Assembly (NCBI RefSeq): GCF_017744255.1
Contig: NZ_JAGHQP010000004.1
Span: 52,010-116,009, forward strand
Source: Brevundimonas sp. A19_0
GTDB taxonomy: Bacteria; Pseudomonadota; Alphaproteobacteria; Caulobacterales; Caulobacteraceae
Reading direction: 5' to 3'
Length of the DNA stretch: 64,000 bases
Below the pieces are notes generated by a model. It was not told where the DNA came from and ran no database searches. It saw nothing but the letters and a program-made list of their open reading frames with translations. Shown piece after piece: positions 1 through 9,114 of the stretch (its first letter is position 1; every line of letters begins with the position of its first letter). The translations under genes and the position numbers were made by a program.

Positions 1-141
1 CCAGCCGGATTTGGGGAAATGCTGCTGCAGTTCGATCTGGCTGACGGCCGCCGCCGAAAAGGCTCCGGTGTCCGACACCTCAAAGGCGATGGCCCGGGTC
101 GAGGTCGTGCCCTGGTCGATGGAGAGGATCATCCGGCTCAT
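1..141 (-). CDS. glpK: Glycerol kinase, N-terminal part (runs off the left edge)
   Basis: ATP-dependent phosphorylation of glycerol to sn-glycerol-3-phosphate in the cytoplasm. Only the first 47 codons are present, starting with an ATG whose complement is at 139-141. The translation opens with [17 protein letters not shown], the FGGY-kinase phosphate-1 motif (DQGTTSTR) in the spacing typical of GlpK, followed by the ISQ-IEL-QHFP type segment of glycerol kinases. It diverges from the dehydratase gene with an 82-bp gap. Other FGGY kinases start similarly, but the QQHFPKSGW end of the visible part is characteristic of glycerol kinase. The rest lies outside the window. Confidence 0.85.
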   Translation of the reverse strand, partial: MSRMILSIDQGTTSTRAIAFEVSDTGAFSAAAVSQIELQQHFPKSGW

Positions 142-223
142 GGGGGATTAGTGACGACGGACGCCGGGCGAGGCAAGCGGGATGCCCCTCGCCATGCCCC
201 CGCAAGCCGCGCTAGATGCGGCC

Positions 224-1216
224 ATGACCCACACAGCGTCCTTTTCCGGTGTCCTCGACGCCGCCCGCCAGATCGCCGGCGTTGTCGTGCGCACCCCCCT
301 GATCGAGAGCCCGGCGCTGAATGATCGTCTGGGCGGGCGGGTGCTGATCAAGGCCGAGACGCTGCAGGTCGCAGGGGCCTTCAAGTTCCGCGGTGCCTGG
401 AATCGCATCAGCCGCCTGAACGACGAGGAAAAGGCCCGCGGCGTGGTCGCCTACTCCTCCGGCAACCATGCCCAGGCCGTGGCCGCCGCCGCCCGCCGCA
501 TGAGCACTCCGGCCCTCATCGTGATGCCCGCCGACAGCCCCCGGGTGAAGGTCGAGGGCGTGATCGCTTTCGGGGGCGAGGTCCGCTCATACGATCGCTG
601 GACCGAATCGCGCGAGGCCATCGGCGAAGAGATCGCCCGCACGCGCGGCAGTGTGCTGGTCCGGCCGTTCGACGACCCCTTCATCATCGAGGGCCAGGGC
701 ACGACCGGACTGGAAATCCTCGAACAGGCCGATGCGCCCATCGACCAGCTGCTGTGCGGGGCCTCGGGCGGGGGGCTGATCGCCGGGATCAACCTGGCCT
801 TTGCCGAGCGGTCGGGCGCAACCCGGGTCTTCGCGATCGAGCCCGCCGCCTATGACGACACCCGTCGTTCGCTCGAGGTCGGCGAGCGGGTCACCTTCCC
901 GCCGGGGGCCGCGCCCTCGATCTGCGATGCGTTGATGAGCGACCGTCCCGGCGAACTGACCTTCCCGATCAACCAGCGTCTGGCCGGCGCCCTCACCGTC
1001 ACCGACGAAGAGGTGGCCGAGGCCGTCCGCTATGCCTTCCGCACCCTGAAACTGGTGGTCGAGCCGGGCGGGGCGGTGTCGCTGGCGGCGTTGCTGGCGG
1101 GCAAGGTCGAGGCGGCGGGCCGCACCACGGCCATCGTTCTCTCGGGCGGAAACATTGACCCAGCCCTGTTTGCCGCCATCATCGAGGATCGTTTCACGCC
1201 TGGAGCCCCTGCATGA
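224..1216 (+). CDS. Threonine dehydratase / serine-threonine ammonia-lyase family, PLP-dependent
   Basis: Fold-type II PLP enzyme expected to deaminate L-threonine or L-serine to a 2-oxo acid and ammonia. With the ATG at 224 it is 330 residues; an ATG at 182 would add 14 residues and is less like the family. The Schiff-base lysine is K54 in AFKFRGA, followed by SSGNHAQA and the glycine-rich phosphate loop CGASGGGLIAG, with the C-terminal SGGN motif. There is no C-terminal ACT regulatory domain, so it is the short catabolic or serine-racemase-like type rather than feedback-regulated IlvA. Substrate preference cannot be read from sequence. Its stop overlaps the next start (ATGA), implying translational coupling. 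Confidence 0.85.
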   Translation: MTHTASFSGVLDAARQIAGVVVRTPLIESPALNDRLGGRVLIKAETLQVAGAFKFRGAWNRISRLNDEEKARGVVAYSSGNHAQAVAAAARRMSTPALIVMPADSPRVKVEGVIAFGGEVRSYDRWTESREAIGEEIARTRGSVLVRPFDDPFIIEGQGTTGLEILEQADAPIDQLLCGASGGGLIAGINLAFAERSGATRVFAIEPAAYDDTRRSLEVGERVTFPPGAAPSICDALMSDRPGELTFPINQRLAGALTVTDEEVAEAVRYAFRTLKLVVEPGGAVSLAALLAGKVEAAGRTTAIVLSGGNIDPALFAAIIEDRFTPGAPA

Positions 1217-1665
1217 CCAAGCCGAGTGACCTGCAATCCCTGATCGGCAACGAAGTGGGGGTCTCCCGCTGGATCGAGGTCGACCAGGCCCGCATCGACG
1301 CCTTTGCGAAGATCACTGAGGACGAACAGTTCATCCACGTCGACCCGGAAGCGGCCAAGGCCACGCCGTTCGGCGGCACCATTGCCCATGGGTTTCTGAC
1401 CCTCAGCCTCGCCTCGGCCATGTCCTATGATGCGGTCAAGCCGCTGGAAGGCGTGGTGATGGGCGTCAACTACGGCTTCGACAAGCTGCGCTTCCTCGCC
1501 CCCGTGCCCGCCGGATCGAAGGTGCGCGGCCGGTTCAAACTTCTGTCGGCCGAGGACAAGGGCGGCGGCCGCTGGCTGCTGAAGCACGAGCTGACCGTCG
1601 AGATCGAGGGCGGCGACAAACCGGCCCTGATCGCCGAATGGCTGGGGATGCAGGTCGTCGCTTGA
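1213..1665 (+). CDS. MaoC family dehydratase / (R)-specific enoyl-CoA hydratase-like
   Basis: Single hot-dog-fold protein of 150 residues, probably cytoplasmic, of the family that hydrates enoyl-CoA thioesters. The hydratase-2 signature is intact: D37 and H42 in ITEDEQFIHVD act as the catalytic pair, followed by PFGGTIAHGFLTLS at 52-65. Length is normal for a one-domain MaoC protein. It starts inside the stop of the dehydratase gene and its end overlaps the glycosylase gene, so the three are probably one transcript. The physiological substrate is unknown; short members of this family are often annotated NodN-like or PhaJ-like. Confidence 0.85.
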   Translation: MTKPSDLQSLIGNEVGVSRWIEVDQARIDAFAKITEDEQFIHVDPEAAKATPFGGTIAHGFLTLSLASAMSYDAVKPLEGVVMGVNYGFDKLRFLAPVPAGSKVRGRFKLLSAEDKGGGRWLLKHELTVEIEGGDKPALIAEWLGMQVVA

Positions 1666-2222
1666 ACCTGACCGACTGGCTGGCGCGCGATGCGGTCAAG
1701 GTCGCCCGTGACCTGATCGGGGCGCGGCTGCTGGTCGACGGTGTCGGCGGCACCATCGTCGAGACCGAGGCCTATGATCCGGCCGATCCGGCGTCGCACA
1801 GCTTCAGTGGCCCCCGGCCCCGCAACGCCGCCATGTTCGGCCCCGTCGGCCGGGCCTATGTCTACCGGATTTACGGCGCCCACTGGTGCTTCAACATCGT
1901 CTGTGACCGGGCAAGGCCGGGCAGCGCCGTCCTGATCCGCGCACTGCAGCCGACCGACGGCGAGGACGTCATGGCTGGGCGGCGCGGCACCGCCGACCCG
2001 CGAAACCTCTGCTCGGGTCCTGGCAAGCTGTGTCAGGCGCTGGCGATCGACAAGGCGCTGGACCACGCCCCGCTGGATGCCCCGCCCTTCGTGCTCGAAC
2101 CGGGCCCGCCCCCCGCCGGTCTCGCCATCGGCCCCCGCATCGGCATCACCAAGGGAGCGGAGACGCCGTGGCGCTTCGGCGTGGCAGGCTCGCCGTTCCT
2201 CAGCCGTCCGTTCCGGACCTGA
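1638..2222 (+). CDS. DNA-3-methyladenine glycosylase (AAG/MPG family)
   Basis: Base-excision repair glycosylase removing alkylated purines such as 3-methyladenine. The 194-residue product has the IVETEAYD motif (about residues 40-47) carrying the catalytic glutamate, SHSFSGPRPRNAAMFGP, and the GRAYVYRIYGAHWCFN segment that lines the AAG DNA-binding face. This is the eukaryote-like AAG/MPG family, not E. coli Tag or AlkA. The start is uncertain: ATG 1638 lies 28 bases inside maoC, whereas TTG 1662 would give an overlapping TTGA junction and a shorter N-terminus. Both keep the whole domain. Confidence 0.88.
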   Translation: MAGDAGRRLNLTDWLARDAVKVARDLIGARLLVDGVGGTIVETEAYDPADPASHSFSGPRPRNAAMFGPVGRAYVYRIYGAHWCFNIVCDRARPGSAVLIRALQPTDGEDVMAGRRGTADPRNLCSGPGKLCQALAIDKALDHAPLDAPPFVLEPGPPPAGLAIGPRIGITKGAETPWRFGVAGSPFLSRPFRT

Positions 2223-2297
2223 GCGGCCGGGGCCTCCCGTACCTTCCGGAAGGCGAGTTCCCGGCTCGGAGGCGCAGATACGGCCTTTGCCTTGTGT

Positions 2298-2322
2298 TTG
2301 CCCCTTTTCCCCGTGCTATAGG
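2298..2322 (+). promoter_or_regulatory. Candidate housekeeping promoter for the DUF3576 lipoprotein gene
   Basis: TTGCCCC at 2298-2304 and GCTATAGG at 2315-2322 are separated by 10 bases. This fits the Caulobacter sigma-73 pattern TTGaCgS-N10-14-GCTAnAWC in spacing and core bases, with mismatches in the outer positions. It lies in the 188-bp gap upstream of the ATG at 2411, the only gene-free stretch in this part. Predicted by eye only. Confidence 0.4.
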
Positions 2323-2410
2323 ACGGACAGGTGCGGATCCGAGGGGTTCGCGCAGACGTATGCGCCCCTGTCCGGGGGCCATGAGGTTGAATCTGAACGG
2401 AGAGTCCTGA

Positions 2411-2869
2411 ATGGCCACCCAGTCGGCTGTGGTTCGCGGCGCAGCAATGGTCCTGATGGCATCGAGCCTGGCGCTGGCCGGATGCAGTTCCATTCCGCTC
2501 GTCGGCGGATCGGGCAATTCGTCCGATGCCGAAGCGGCCTCCGTCGGTATCGGCGTGAACGCCTATCTGTGGCGCGCCTCGCTGGACACGCTGAGCTTCA
2601 TGCCGCTGTCGAGCGCCGACCCGTGGGGCGGCGTGATCAATTATGACTGGTATTCCGATCCGGCGGCGCCGAACGAGCGCTTCAAGGCGACCGTCTTCAT
2701 CCTCGACACGCGACTTCGGGCCGACGCCCTGAACGTGGCCGTGGTCAAGCAGGTGCGCGGCGCCGATGGCCAGTGGGTGGCCGCTCCGGTCGATCCGCAG
2801 ACCGAGACGGACCTCGAGAACGCCATCCTGACGCGCGCGCGCCAGCTCAACCTGGCCGACGCCCGTTGA
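2411..2869 (+). CDS. DUF3576 domain lipoprotein
   Basis: Predicted outer-membrane or periplasmic lipoprotein of 152 residues. It has a hydrophobic signal segment ending in the lipobox LALAGC, with acylation expected at the cysteine about residue 25, then a serine/glycine-rich linker and the DUF3576 body (VGIGVNAYLWRASLDTLSFM, DPWGGVINYDWY, LENAILTRAR). The family is widespread and nearly always single-copy in alphaproteobacteria; its molecular role is not known to me. It is often found just before leuS, as here, which suggests a conserved link with envelope genes such as lptE downstream. ATG start with GGAGAG nearby supports the start. Confidence 0.85.
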   Translation: MATQSAVVRGAAMVLMASSLALAGCSSIPLVGGSGNSSDAEAASVGIGVNAYLWRASLDTLSFMPLSSADPWGGVINYDWYSDPAAPNERFKATVFILDTRLRADALNVAVVKQVRGADGQWVAAPVDPQTETDLENAILTRARQLNLADAR

Positions 2870-2985
2870 TCCGGCGGAGCCTCGGCTCCGCCTGCCCGAC
2901 CTGATGGCCCTGCCGGGGCCGTCCTTCCCGACCGACGCATCCGGGCCCGGCCCGCGCCGGGCTCGTTCAAGGAGCCCTCTTCCGC

Positions 2986-5547
2986 GTGGCCCGATACGAC
3001 CCCAAGACCGCCGAACCCCGCCAGCAGGACCGCTGGCGCGAGGCGGACGCCTTCACCACACCGGTTACGCCGACCGGCAAGCCCAAATACTATGTGCTCG
3101 AGATGTTTCCCTACCCGTCGGGGAACATCCACATGGGCCATGCGCGCAACTATGTGATGGGCGATGTGGTGGCCCGCTTCAAACGGGCCCGGGGATTCGA
3201 GGTCCTGCACCCCATGGGCTGGGACGCCTTTGGCATGCCGGCCGAAAACGCCGCCATGGAGCGCGGCGTGCACCCCGGCGAATGGACCTGGTCCAACATC
3301 GCCACCATGCGCGACCAGCTGAAGCTGCTGGGCCTGTCGCTGGACTGGTCGCGCGAGTTCGCGACCTGCGACCCGGCTTATTACGGCAAGCAGCAGGCCT
3401 GGTTCCTCGAGCTGCTGAAGCGCGGTCTGGTCTATCGCAAGGACTCGGTGGTCAACTGGGACCCGGTCGACAACACGGTCCTGGCCAATGAGCAGGTGAT
3501 CGACGGGCGCGGCTGGCGCTCGGGGGCCGTGGTCGAGAAGCGCAAGCTGAACCAGTGGTTCCTGAAGATCACCGACTATGCCGACGATCTGATCGACGGG
3601 CTGAAGACGCTGGATCGCTGGCCCGACAAGGTCCGCACCATGCAGGAGAACTGGATCGGACGGTCCAGCGGCCTGCAGATGACCTGGGCCTTTGCCGGGA
3701 CGCCCCCGGCCGGGTTCGAGGATGGCATCGAAATCTATACCACCCGGCCCGACACCCTATTCGGGGCCTCCTTCCTCGGCCTGGCGCCCGACCATCCGCT
3801 GGCGAAGCAGCTGGCCGACGCCGATCCGGCCGTGGCCGAGTTCGTCGCGGAATGCCGCCGGGGCGGCACCTCCGAGGCCGAGATCGAACAGGCCGAAAAG
3901 ATCGGCCGCGATACGGGCCTGAAGGTCCGCCATCCCTTCACCGGGGCGGAGATCCCGGTCTGGATCGCCAACTTCATCCTGTCGGAATACGGCACGGGCG
4001 CGATCTTCGCCTGTCCGGCCCACGACCAGCGGGATCTGGAGTTTGCGCGGAAATATGATCTGCCGGTGCTGCCGGTCGTGCGACCCGAGGGCGCCGACGA
4101 CAGCTTCGACGTCGGGGACGAGGCCTATACAGGCCCCGGGACGCTGTTCAACTCGGACTTCCTGAACGGCAAGGGGATCGCGGAGGGCAAGGCCGAGGTG
4201 ATCGCCCGGGTCGAGGCTGCCGAAGCCGGCGAGGGCAAGACCCTCTATCGCCTGCGCGACTGGGGCGTCAGCCGCCAGCGCTACTGGGGCTGCCCGATCC
4301 CGGTGATCCACTGTGAGGCCTGTGGCGCCGTGCCGGTGCCGGCCGACCAGTTGCCGGTGGTGCTGCCCGAGGACGTCACCTTCGACAAGCCCGGCAATCC
4401 GCTGGATCGCCACCCGACGTGGAAGCACGTCAAATGCCCGTCCTGCGACGGCGAGGCGGTGCGTGAGACCGACACGCTCGACACCTTTGTCGATTCCAGC
4501 TGGTATTTCGCCCGTTTCACCGATCAGAAGGCCGAGGCGCCGATCAATCGCGATGCCGCCGACCACTGGCTGCCGGTCGATCAATATATCGGCGGTGTCG
4601 AGCACGCGGTGCTGCACCTGCTGTACGCGCGTTTCATCACCCGCGCCCTGTCGGACGCGGGCATGCTGTCGGTGAAGGAACCCTTCGCCGGCCTGTTCAC
4701 GCAAGGCATGGTGGTTCACGAGACCTATCGCACCGAAGCCGGGGCCTGGGTCGAGCCGACCGATGTCCGGCTGGAGACCGTGGACGGCAAGCGGGTCGCG
4801 AGCCGTCTGTCGACCGGCGAAACCCTGTCGATCGGCGACATCGAGAAGATGTCCAAGTCCAAGAAGAATGTGGTCGCGCCGCAGGAAATCCTCGACAGCC
4901 ACGGCGTCGATGCCGGACGTCTGTTCGTGCTGTCGGACAGCCCGCCCGAGCGGGACGTCCAGTGGACGACCGGCGGTCTGGAAGGCGCCGGCCGCTTCGT
5001 CCAGCGCGTCTGGGCCGAATTCGACGGATTTGACGGTGCCGCGCCCGATCAGGGCGAGGTCGACCAGGCCCTCCGCCGCGAGACGCACAAGGCGATCAAG
5101 GCTGTCACCGAAGGGGTCGAGGGCTTCCGCTTCAACTCGGCCATCGCGAAGCTGTACGGCTTCCTGTCGACCCTGCGCGCCCATGCCGGTGCGGGCGGCG
5201 CGGCGCGGCGCGAGGCTCTGTCGGCTTTTGCCCGTCTGATCGCGCCCTTCACACCGCACCTGGCCGAGGAATGCTGGAGCGCGCTGGGCGAAAGCGGAAT
5301 GGTTCTGGACGCCCCCTGGCCCGAATGGGACCCGGCGCTGGCGGCCGATGACCAGCTGACCCTGCCCGTCCAGATCGGCGGCAAGAAACGCGGCGAGATC
5401 ACCATGGCACGCGGGGCCGATCCGAAGGCCGTCGAGGCCGAGGCGCTGGCCAATCCGGCGGTGCAGGCCTACCTTGAGGCCAATGGTCTGTCGGTCCGGA
5501 AGGTGATCGTGGTGCCTGATCGCATCGTCAATCTGGTGGCGGGATGA
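2986..5547 (+). CDS. leuS: Leucyl-tRNA synthetase
   Basis: Class I aminoacyl-tRNA synthetase charging tRNA-Leu; 853 residues, normal for bacterial LeuRS. It uses a GTG start ([17 protein letters not shown]). The HIGH-type motif is HMGH at 49-52 in NIHMGHARN, and KMSKS is at 621-625 in EKMSKSKKN. Between them are the CP1 editing-domain motifs ([12 protein letters not shown]) and zinc-like cysteine pairs (HCEACG, CPSCDG). The tail matches the anticodon-binding and C-terminal domains. It overlaps lptE by ATGA, so the synthetase, LPS assembly and polymerase genes are probably cotranscribed. Confidence 0.98.
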   Translation: MARYDPKTAEPRQQDRWREADAFTTPVTPTGKPKYYVLEMFPYPSGNIHMGHARNYVMGDVVARFKRARGFEVLHPMGWDAFGMPAENAAMERGVHPGEWTWSNIATMRDQLKLLGLSLDWSREFATCDPAYYGKQQAWFLELLKRGLVYRKDSVVNWDPVDNTVLANEQVIDGRGWRSGAVVEKRKLNQWFLKITDYADDLIDGLKTLDRWPDKVRTMQENWIGRSSGLQMTWAFAGTPPAGFEDGIEIYTTRPDTLFGASFLGLAPDHPLAKQLADADPAVAEFVAECRRGGTSEAEIEQAEKIGRDTGLKVRHPFTGAEIPVWIANFILSEYGTGAIFACPAHDQRDLEFARKYDLPVLPVVRPEGADDSFDVGDEAYTGPGTLFNSDFLNGKGIAEGKAEVIARVEAAEAGEGKTLYRLRDWGVSRQRYWGCPIPVIHCEACGAVPVPADQLPVVLPEDVTFDKPGNPLDRHPTWKHVKCPSCDGEAVRETDTLDTFVDSSWYFARFTDQKAEAPINRDAADHWLPVDQYIGGVEHAVLHLLYARFITRALSDAGMLSVKEPFAGLFTQGMVVHETYRTEAGAWVEPTDVRLETVDGKRVASRLSTGETLSIGDIEKMSKSKKNVVAPQEILDSHGVDAGRLFVLSDSPPERDVQWTTGGLEGAGRFVQRVWAEFDGFDGAAPDQGEVDQALRRETHKAIKAVTEGVEGFRFNSAIAKLYGFLSTLRAHAGAGGAARREALSAFARLIAPFTPHLAEECWSALGESGMVLDAPWPEWDPALAADDQLTLPVQIGGKKRGEITMARGADPKAVEAEALANPAVQAYLEANGLSVRKVIVVPDRIVNLVAG

Positions 5548-6053
5548 GCGGCTGCGGCGTACGCCTCGCCTGGCTGGCCGTGGTTGCCGCGGCGCTTGTG
5601 GCCTTGTCGGCCTGTGGCTTCACCCCGCTTTATGGCGAGGCGGCCATGGCCGGGCTGTCGCGGGTCGAGGTCCAGACCCCGGACTCGCGGCTGGGCTATC
5701 GCCTTCGCGAGCGGATGGAAGACGCCCTGCTGTTCGACCGCTCGGCGGCTCCGGCCTGGCGGCTGGCGGTCGCGCTGGAGCCGTCGCGACGCCCGCTGGG
5801 CCGCCGAATCGATGATACCGCGGCCCGCTATGAGCTGACCCTGGTCGGCGACTGGTCCCTGACCCCTGCGTCCGGCGGCGAGGCCCTGACAGGACAGGAG
5901 ACGGTCACCGTCACCTATGCCGCGGCCGACCAGCCCTATGCCGCCATTGCCGCCCAGCAGGACGCCGAGGACCGCGCGGCCGAGGCCCTGGCCCAGCGAA
6001 TCCGGCTGGCGCTGGTCCGAGCCATGGGCCCGACCGGCCCCGCGCGGCCCTGA
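5544..6053 (+). CDS. lptE: LPS-assembly lipoprotein LptE
   Basis: Outer-membrane lipoprotein that plugs the LptD barrel for lipopolysaccharide insertion. The 169-residue product begins with a hydrophobic segment and lipobox LSAC (acylated C24), followed at once by GFTPLYG, the hallmark N-terminus of mature LptE. The remainder has the short alternating alpha/beta layout typical of the family ([29 protein letters not shown]). Its position between leuS and holA is the same as in many proteobacteria, which supports the call where sequence conservation is low. Starts in the leuS stop (ATGA). Confidence 0.92.
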   Translation: MSGCGVRLAWLAVVAAALVALSACGFTPLYGEAAMAGLSRVEVQTPDSRLGYRLRERMEDALLFDRSAAPAWRLAVALEPSRRPLGRRIDDTAARYELTLVGDWSLTPASGGEALTGQETVTVTYAAADQPYAAIAAQQDAEDRAAEALAQRIRLALVRAMGPTGPARP

Positions 6054-6059
6054 CGGGAC

Positions 6060-7112
6060 ATGCAACTCTCCAAGGCCCCGGAGATCGAGCGGTTTCTGAA
6101 GTCTCCCGACCCGTCGGTGCGGGTCGCCCTGATCCACGGCCGGGACCGATCGGGCGTCGGCGAACGGGCCGAACGGCTGTGCAAGACCGTCACGCCGGAT
6201 CTCAACGACCCCTTCAACGTCTCCCTGCTGACCGAAAGCGATGTCGAGGCCGATGACGGCCGGCTGGAAGACGCCCTGTCCGCCCTGTCGATGATGGGGG
6301 GGCGCCGTCTGGTGCGCCTGAGGCTGGGCGGCGAACGGGTGCCGCAGGAAAAGGCGCTGGCGGCATTGGTCAAGGCCCACACCGACGGCCAGTTCAATCC
6401 CGACGCCGTCTGGGTAATCGAGGCGGGCAATCTGGGCCGCGACTCGGCCCTGCGTCGCGCCGCCGAGGGCCAGGCCGGGGCCGTGGGCATCGTCTGCTAT
6501 GAGGACGAGACGGGCGACGTCGCGCGGATGACGCGCGAAGCCCTGCAGGCGGACAATGTCAGCCTGACGCGTGAGGCGCTGGATCATTTCGTGTCGCGCC
6601 TGCCGCGCGAGCGCGGCCTGATGCGACAGGAGCTGGAGCGGCTGATCCTCTATATCGGGCCGGGCTCGGGTCGGCAGATCGATGAGGCGGAGCTGGAGGC
6701 CCATCTGGGGGTCGAGCCCCAGGCTTCGTTCCAGGATGCGGCCCAGCAGGCCTTTGGCGGCAAGGCCGCGGCCTGTCAGGGCGCGCTGCGCCGCGCCTTT
6801 GCCGAAGGCGAGGCCGCCGTGGCCGCCGTGCGCGCCGCAGGCCAGCATCTGGGCCGCCTGCGCCGGATCTCGGCGGCGATCGCCGGAGGTCAGGGTGCAC
6901 GAGAGGCCGCCAAGTCCGCTGGTGTCTTCTGGAAACAGGAGGCCGAGATTCTGCGTCAGGTGAAGGTCTGGTCGCAGCGGGACCTTCAGGACGTGACCGA
7001 GGCCGTGGCACTGGCCGAGGTGCGGACCAAGACGACCGCACTGCCGGACCGGCTGATCACCGAGCGGCTGTTTCTGGAGATCGCCGCCCGGGCCCGCAGA
7101 CTGGGCCTCTAG
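6060..7112 (+). CDS. holA: DNA polymerase III delta subunit
   Basis: Clamp-loader subunit that opens the beta sliding clamp; 350 residues, the usual size. N-terminal residues 1-140 match the AAA+-like fold of HolA without a functional P-loop (RVALIHGRDRSGVGERA, then SMMGGRRLVRLR and VWVIEAGNLGRDSALRRA). The C-terminal collar domain shows LRRISAAIAGGQGAREAAK and the LITERLFLEIAARARRLG end. It follows lptE by 6 bp and ends 27 bp from a convergent small gene. ATG start at 6060; no strong Shine-Dalgarno, consistent with coupling to lptE. Confidence 0.93.
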   Translation: MQLSKAPEIERFLKSPDPSVRVALIHGRDRSGVGERAERLCKTVTPDLNDPFNVSLLTESDVEADDGRLEDALSALSMMGGRRLVRLRLGGERVPQEKALAALVKAHTDGQFNPDAVWVIEAGNLGRDSALRRAAEGQAGAVGIVCYEDETGDVARMTREALQADNVSLTREALDHFVSRLPRERGLMRQELERLILYIGPGSGRQIDEAELEAHLGVEPQASFQDAAQQAFGGKAAACQGALRRAFAEGEAAVAAVRAAGQHLGRLRRISAAIAGGQGAREAAKSAGVFWKQEAEILRQVKVWSQRDLQDVTEAVALAEVRTKTTALPDRLITERLFLEIAARARRLGL

Positions 7113-7139
7113 GCATAGATTGCTATTTATTTCAGCGCC

Positions 7140-7343
7140 TTAGCCGCGTTTCGAGGCCTTGCGGAAGGCGGGCTTGTTGGCCGCCGCGTTCTGGCGGGCG
7201 ACCCGCTTTTCCTCATGCTGTCCCGGCTTGAAGCCACCGGACGTGGTTGCGCCCGGTCCTCCAGCCTTTTTGGCGGCCAGAGCCCGCTTCATGGCTTCCG
7301 CAGTCAGATTCGAAGGGGTCGGAGCGTCAGGGGTGTCGGTCAT
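7140..7343 (-). CDS. Small basic conserved hypothetical protein
   Basis: A 67-residue lysine/arginine/alanine-rich protein (MTDTPDAPTP at the start; KRVARQNAAANKPAFRKASKRG at the end, shown here only in part by motif). It has no signal peptide or membrane segment and looks largely disordered with a basic C-terminal half, so nucleic-acid or ribosome binding is possible but unproven. It sits 26 bp downstream of parB on the same strand and ends convergently with holA. I do not recognise a characterised family. Confidence 0.6.
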   Translation of the reverse strand: MTDTPDAPTPSNLTAEAMKRALAAKKAGGPGATTSGGFKPGQHEEKRVARQNAAANKPAFRKASKRG

Positions 7344-7369
7344 GGCACCACCCTGGCACCGCCCGGCGA

Positions 7370-8263
7370 TCAGGACCGCATCAAACGGCGGCAGAGCTCG
7401 TCCAGCTGTTCGAGGCTGGCATAGCGGATCGTCAGCTCGCCCTTGCCGTTGCGGTCGACCAGATCGACCTTCATGCCGAGCGCATCGGCCAGATCCTGTT
7501 GCAGGGCCTCGATATCGGCCGAGCTGTCGGACCCGCCGCCACCGGCGCGGCTGGCACTGCGTTCCGGACGCGGTCCCTCATTGCTCTGACGGGCGAGGAT
7601 TTCGGTCTGGCGGACGTTCAGCCCCTTGGCCAGGACCTCTTCGGCCAGCGACACCGGGTTGGCGGCGGTGATCAGGGCGCGCGCATGGCCGGCGGTCAGG
7701 CGACCGGCCATCACATGGTCCTGCACCGCGGCCGGCAGCTGCATCAGGCGCAGGGTGTTGGCCACATGGCTGCGGCTCTTGCCGACCACGCCGGCCACGG
7801 CGTCCTGGGTGCGACCGAAACGCTCCATCAGCAGGGCATAGGCGCTGGCCTCTTCCATCGGATTGAGGTCGGCGCGCTGGACGTTCTCGATGATGGCGAC
7901 CTCGAGCACCTCGACATCGTCCATGCTGCGCTCGATGACCGGGACCTCGGTCAGGCGCGCCGCCTGGGCCGCCCGCCAGCGGCGCTCGCCGGCGATGATC
8001 TGCCAGCGGTCGGTCTCGCCCGGCCAGGGGCGCACCAGAATGGGCTGAAGCAGGCCGTGGTCGCGGATCGAGGTGGTCAGCTCCTCAAGGTCCTGCGGCG
8101 TGAATTGTTTCCGGGGCTGGTCGGGATTGGGGCTGAGCATCTCGACCGGCAGCAGGCGTACGCCCGCCGGCGCCCCCTCGCCCGACACCGACACGGGTTC
8201 GGCCACCGTCTCGCCCAGCAGGGCCGACAGACCGCGCCCCAGACCTCTTTGACGTTCAGACAC
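7370..8263 (-). CDS. parB: Chromosome-partitioning protein ParB (CTP-dependent clamp)
   Basis: Binds parS, loads as a CTP-dependent sliding clamp and spreads to form the centromere complex moved by ParA. 297 residues: N-terminal GRGLSALLG; CTPase/ParB box I around 45-80 (NPDQPRKQF, GLLQPILVRP); GERRWR at 92-97, the CTP-binding arginine patch; ENVQRADLNP at 126-135; helix-turn-helix near 149-175 (VAGVVGKSRSHVANTLRLMQL in part); then a basic, glycine-rich linker and a C-terminal dimerisation segment. It lies directly downstream of parA (26 bp) and three parS sites lie within 5 kb. Start ATG complement at 8261-8263. Confidence 0.98.
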   Translation of the reverse strand: MSERQRGLGRGLSALLGETVAEPVSVSGEGAPAGVRLLPVEMLSPNPDQPRKQFTPQDLEELTTSIRDHGLLQPILVRPWPGETDRWQIIAGERRWRAAQAARLTEVPVIERSMDDVEVLEVAIIENVQRADLNPMEEASAYALLMERFGRTQDAVAGVVGKSRSHVANTLRLMQLPAAVQDHVMAGRLTAGHARALITAANPVSLAEEVLAKGLNVRQTEILARQSNEGPRPERSASRAGGGGSDSSADIEALQQDLADALGMKVDLVDRNGKGELTIRYASLEQLDELCRRLMRS

Positions 8264-8289
8264 TCTATTTGTTCTTTCTTATCAGTGAC

Positions 8290-9114
8290 TTAGGCGGCAG
8301 CCAAACGGCGCGACCGCTCCCGCTTCACGACCTCGCGCGCCAGCTTGAGATAGGCTTGGCTGCCGGCGCATTTCAGATCGTAGATCAGGGCAGGCTTGCC
8401 ATAGGACGGCGCCTCGGACACCCGTACGTTCCGGGGAATGACAGCGTCATAGACCTTGTCGCCGAAGTGGGCGCGCACATCGTTCGCGACCTGACCCGAC
8501 AGAGCGTTCCGCCGATCGTACATGGTCAGGACCAGGCCCTGGATTTCCAGCCGGGGATTGAGGTTGTGGCGGACCATTTCGATGGTCTTCATCAGCTGGC
8601 TCAGGCCCTCCAGCGCGAAGAATTCGCACTGCAACGGCACGAGCACGGCATCCGCGGCCGCCATGGCGTTCAGGGTCAGCAGGTTCAGCGACGGCGGGCA
8701 GTCGATGAGGACATAGTCATACCGGGTCTGACCGCTGCGGGCGTGTGCCGACAGGGCGTCGCGCAGGCGGAAAGAGCGGCGATCGGCCTGGCTCAGCTCG
8801 ATCTCCACGCCGGACATGTCCGGGTCGGCCGGAATGATGTGCAGGCCGGGTACGGCCGTCTCGACCGCAGCCTCAGCCACGGCCCTACCGTCGGTCACGA
8901 CGTCATAGATGGTCACCCTGCGCGTTTCACGTGAAACACCCAAGCCGGTGGAGGCATTGCCCTGCGGGTCCATGTCGACGATCAGCACGGACTCACCGAT
9001 GGCGGCCAGCGCCGTGCCGAGGTTGATGGCGGTCGTGGTCTTGCCCACACCGCCCTTCTGGTTGGATACCGCGAGGACGCGCGGCCCGGGTTTGGTCTCA
9101 GAGAGGACGGACAC
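8290..9114 (-). CDS. parA: Chromosome-partitioning ATPase ParA (Soj)
   Basis: Deviant-Walker ATPase that pulls ParB-parS complexes across the nucleoid. With GTG 9114 it is 274 residues; KGGVGKTT (about 20-27) is the deviant Walker A, followed by DMDPQGNASTGLG and the DCPPSLNLLT Walker B segment, ending in a basic VVKRERSRRL tail. A GTG at 9156 would add 14 residues and overlap rsmG by 59 bp; 9114 is preferred because GGGAG lies about 8 bases upstream and none precedes 9156. A parS-type palindrome lies inside this gene at 8923-8938. Confidence 0.96.
   Translation of the reverse strand: MSVLSETKPGPRVLAVSNQKGGVGKTTTAINLGTALAAIGESVLIVDMDPQGNASTGLGVSRETRRVTIYDVVTDGRAVAEAAVETAVPGLHIIPADPDMSGVEIELSQADRRSFRLRDALSAHARSGQTRYDYVLIDCPPSLNLLTLNAMAAADAVLVPLQCEFFALEGLSQLMKTIEMVRHNLNPRLEIQGLVLTMYDRRNALSGQVANDVRAHFGDKVYDAVIPRNVRVSEAPSYGKPALIYDLKCAGSQAYLKLAREVVKRERSRRLAAA
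8923..8938. promoter_or_regulatory. parS site 1, inside parA
   Basis: CGTTTCACGTGAAACA matches the parS consensus TGTTTCACGTGAAACA at 15 of 16 positions and contains the full 14-bp palindrome GTTTCACGTGAAAC. It falls in the parA reading frame, so it is constrained by both coding and ParB binding. About 8.8 kb from the proposed origin centre. Confidence 0.93.
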
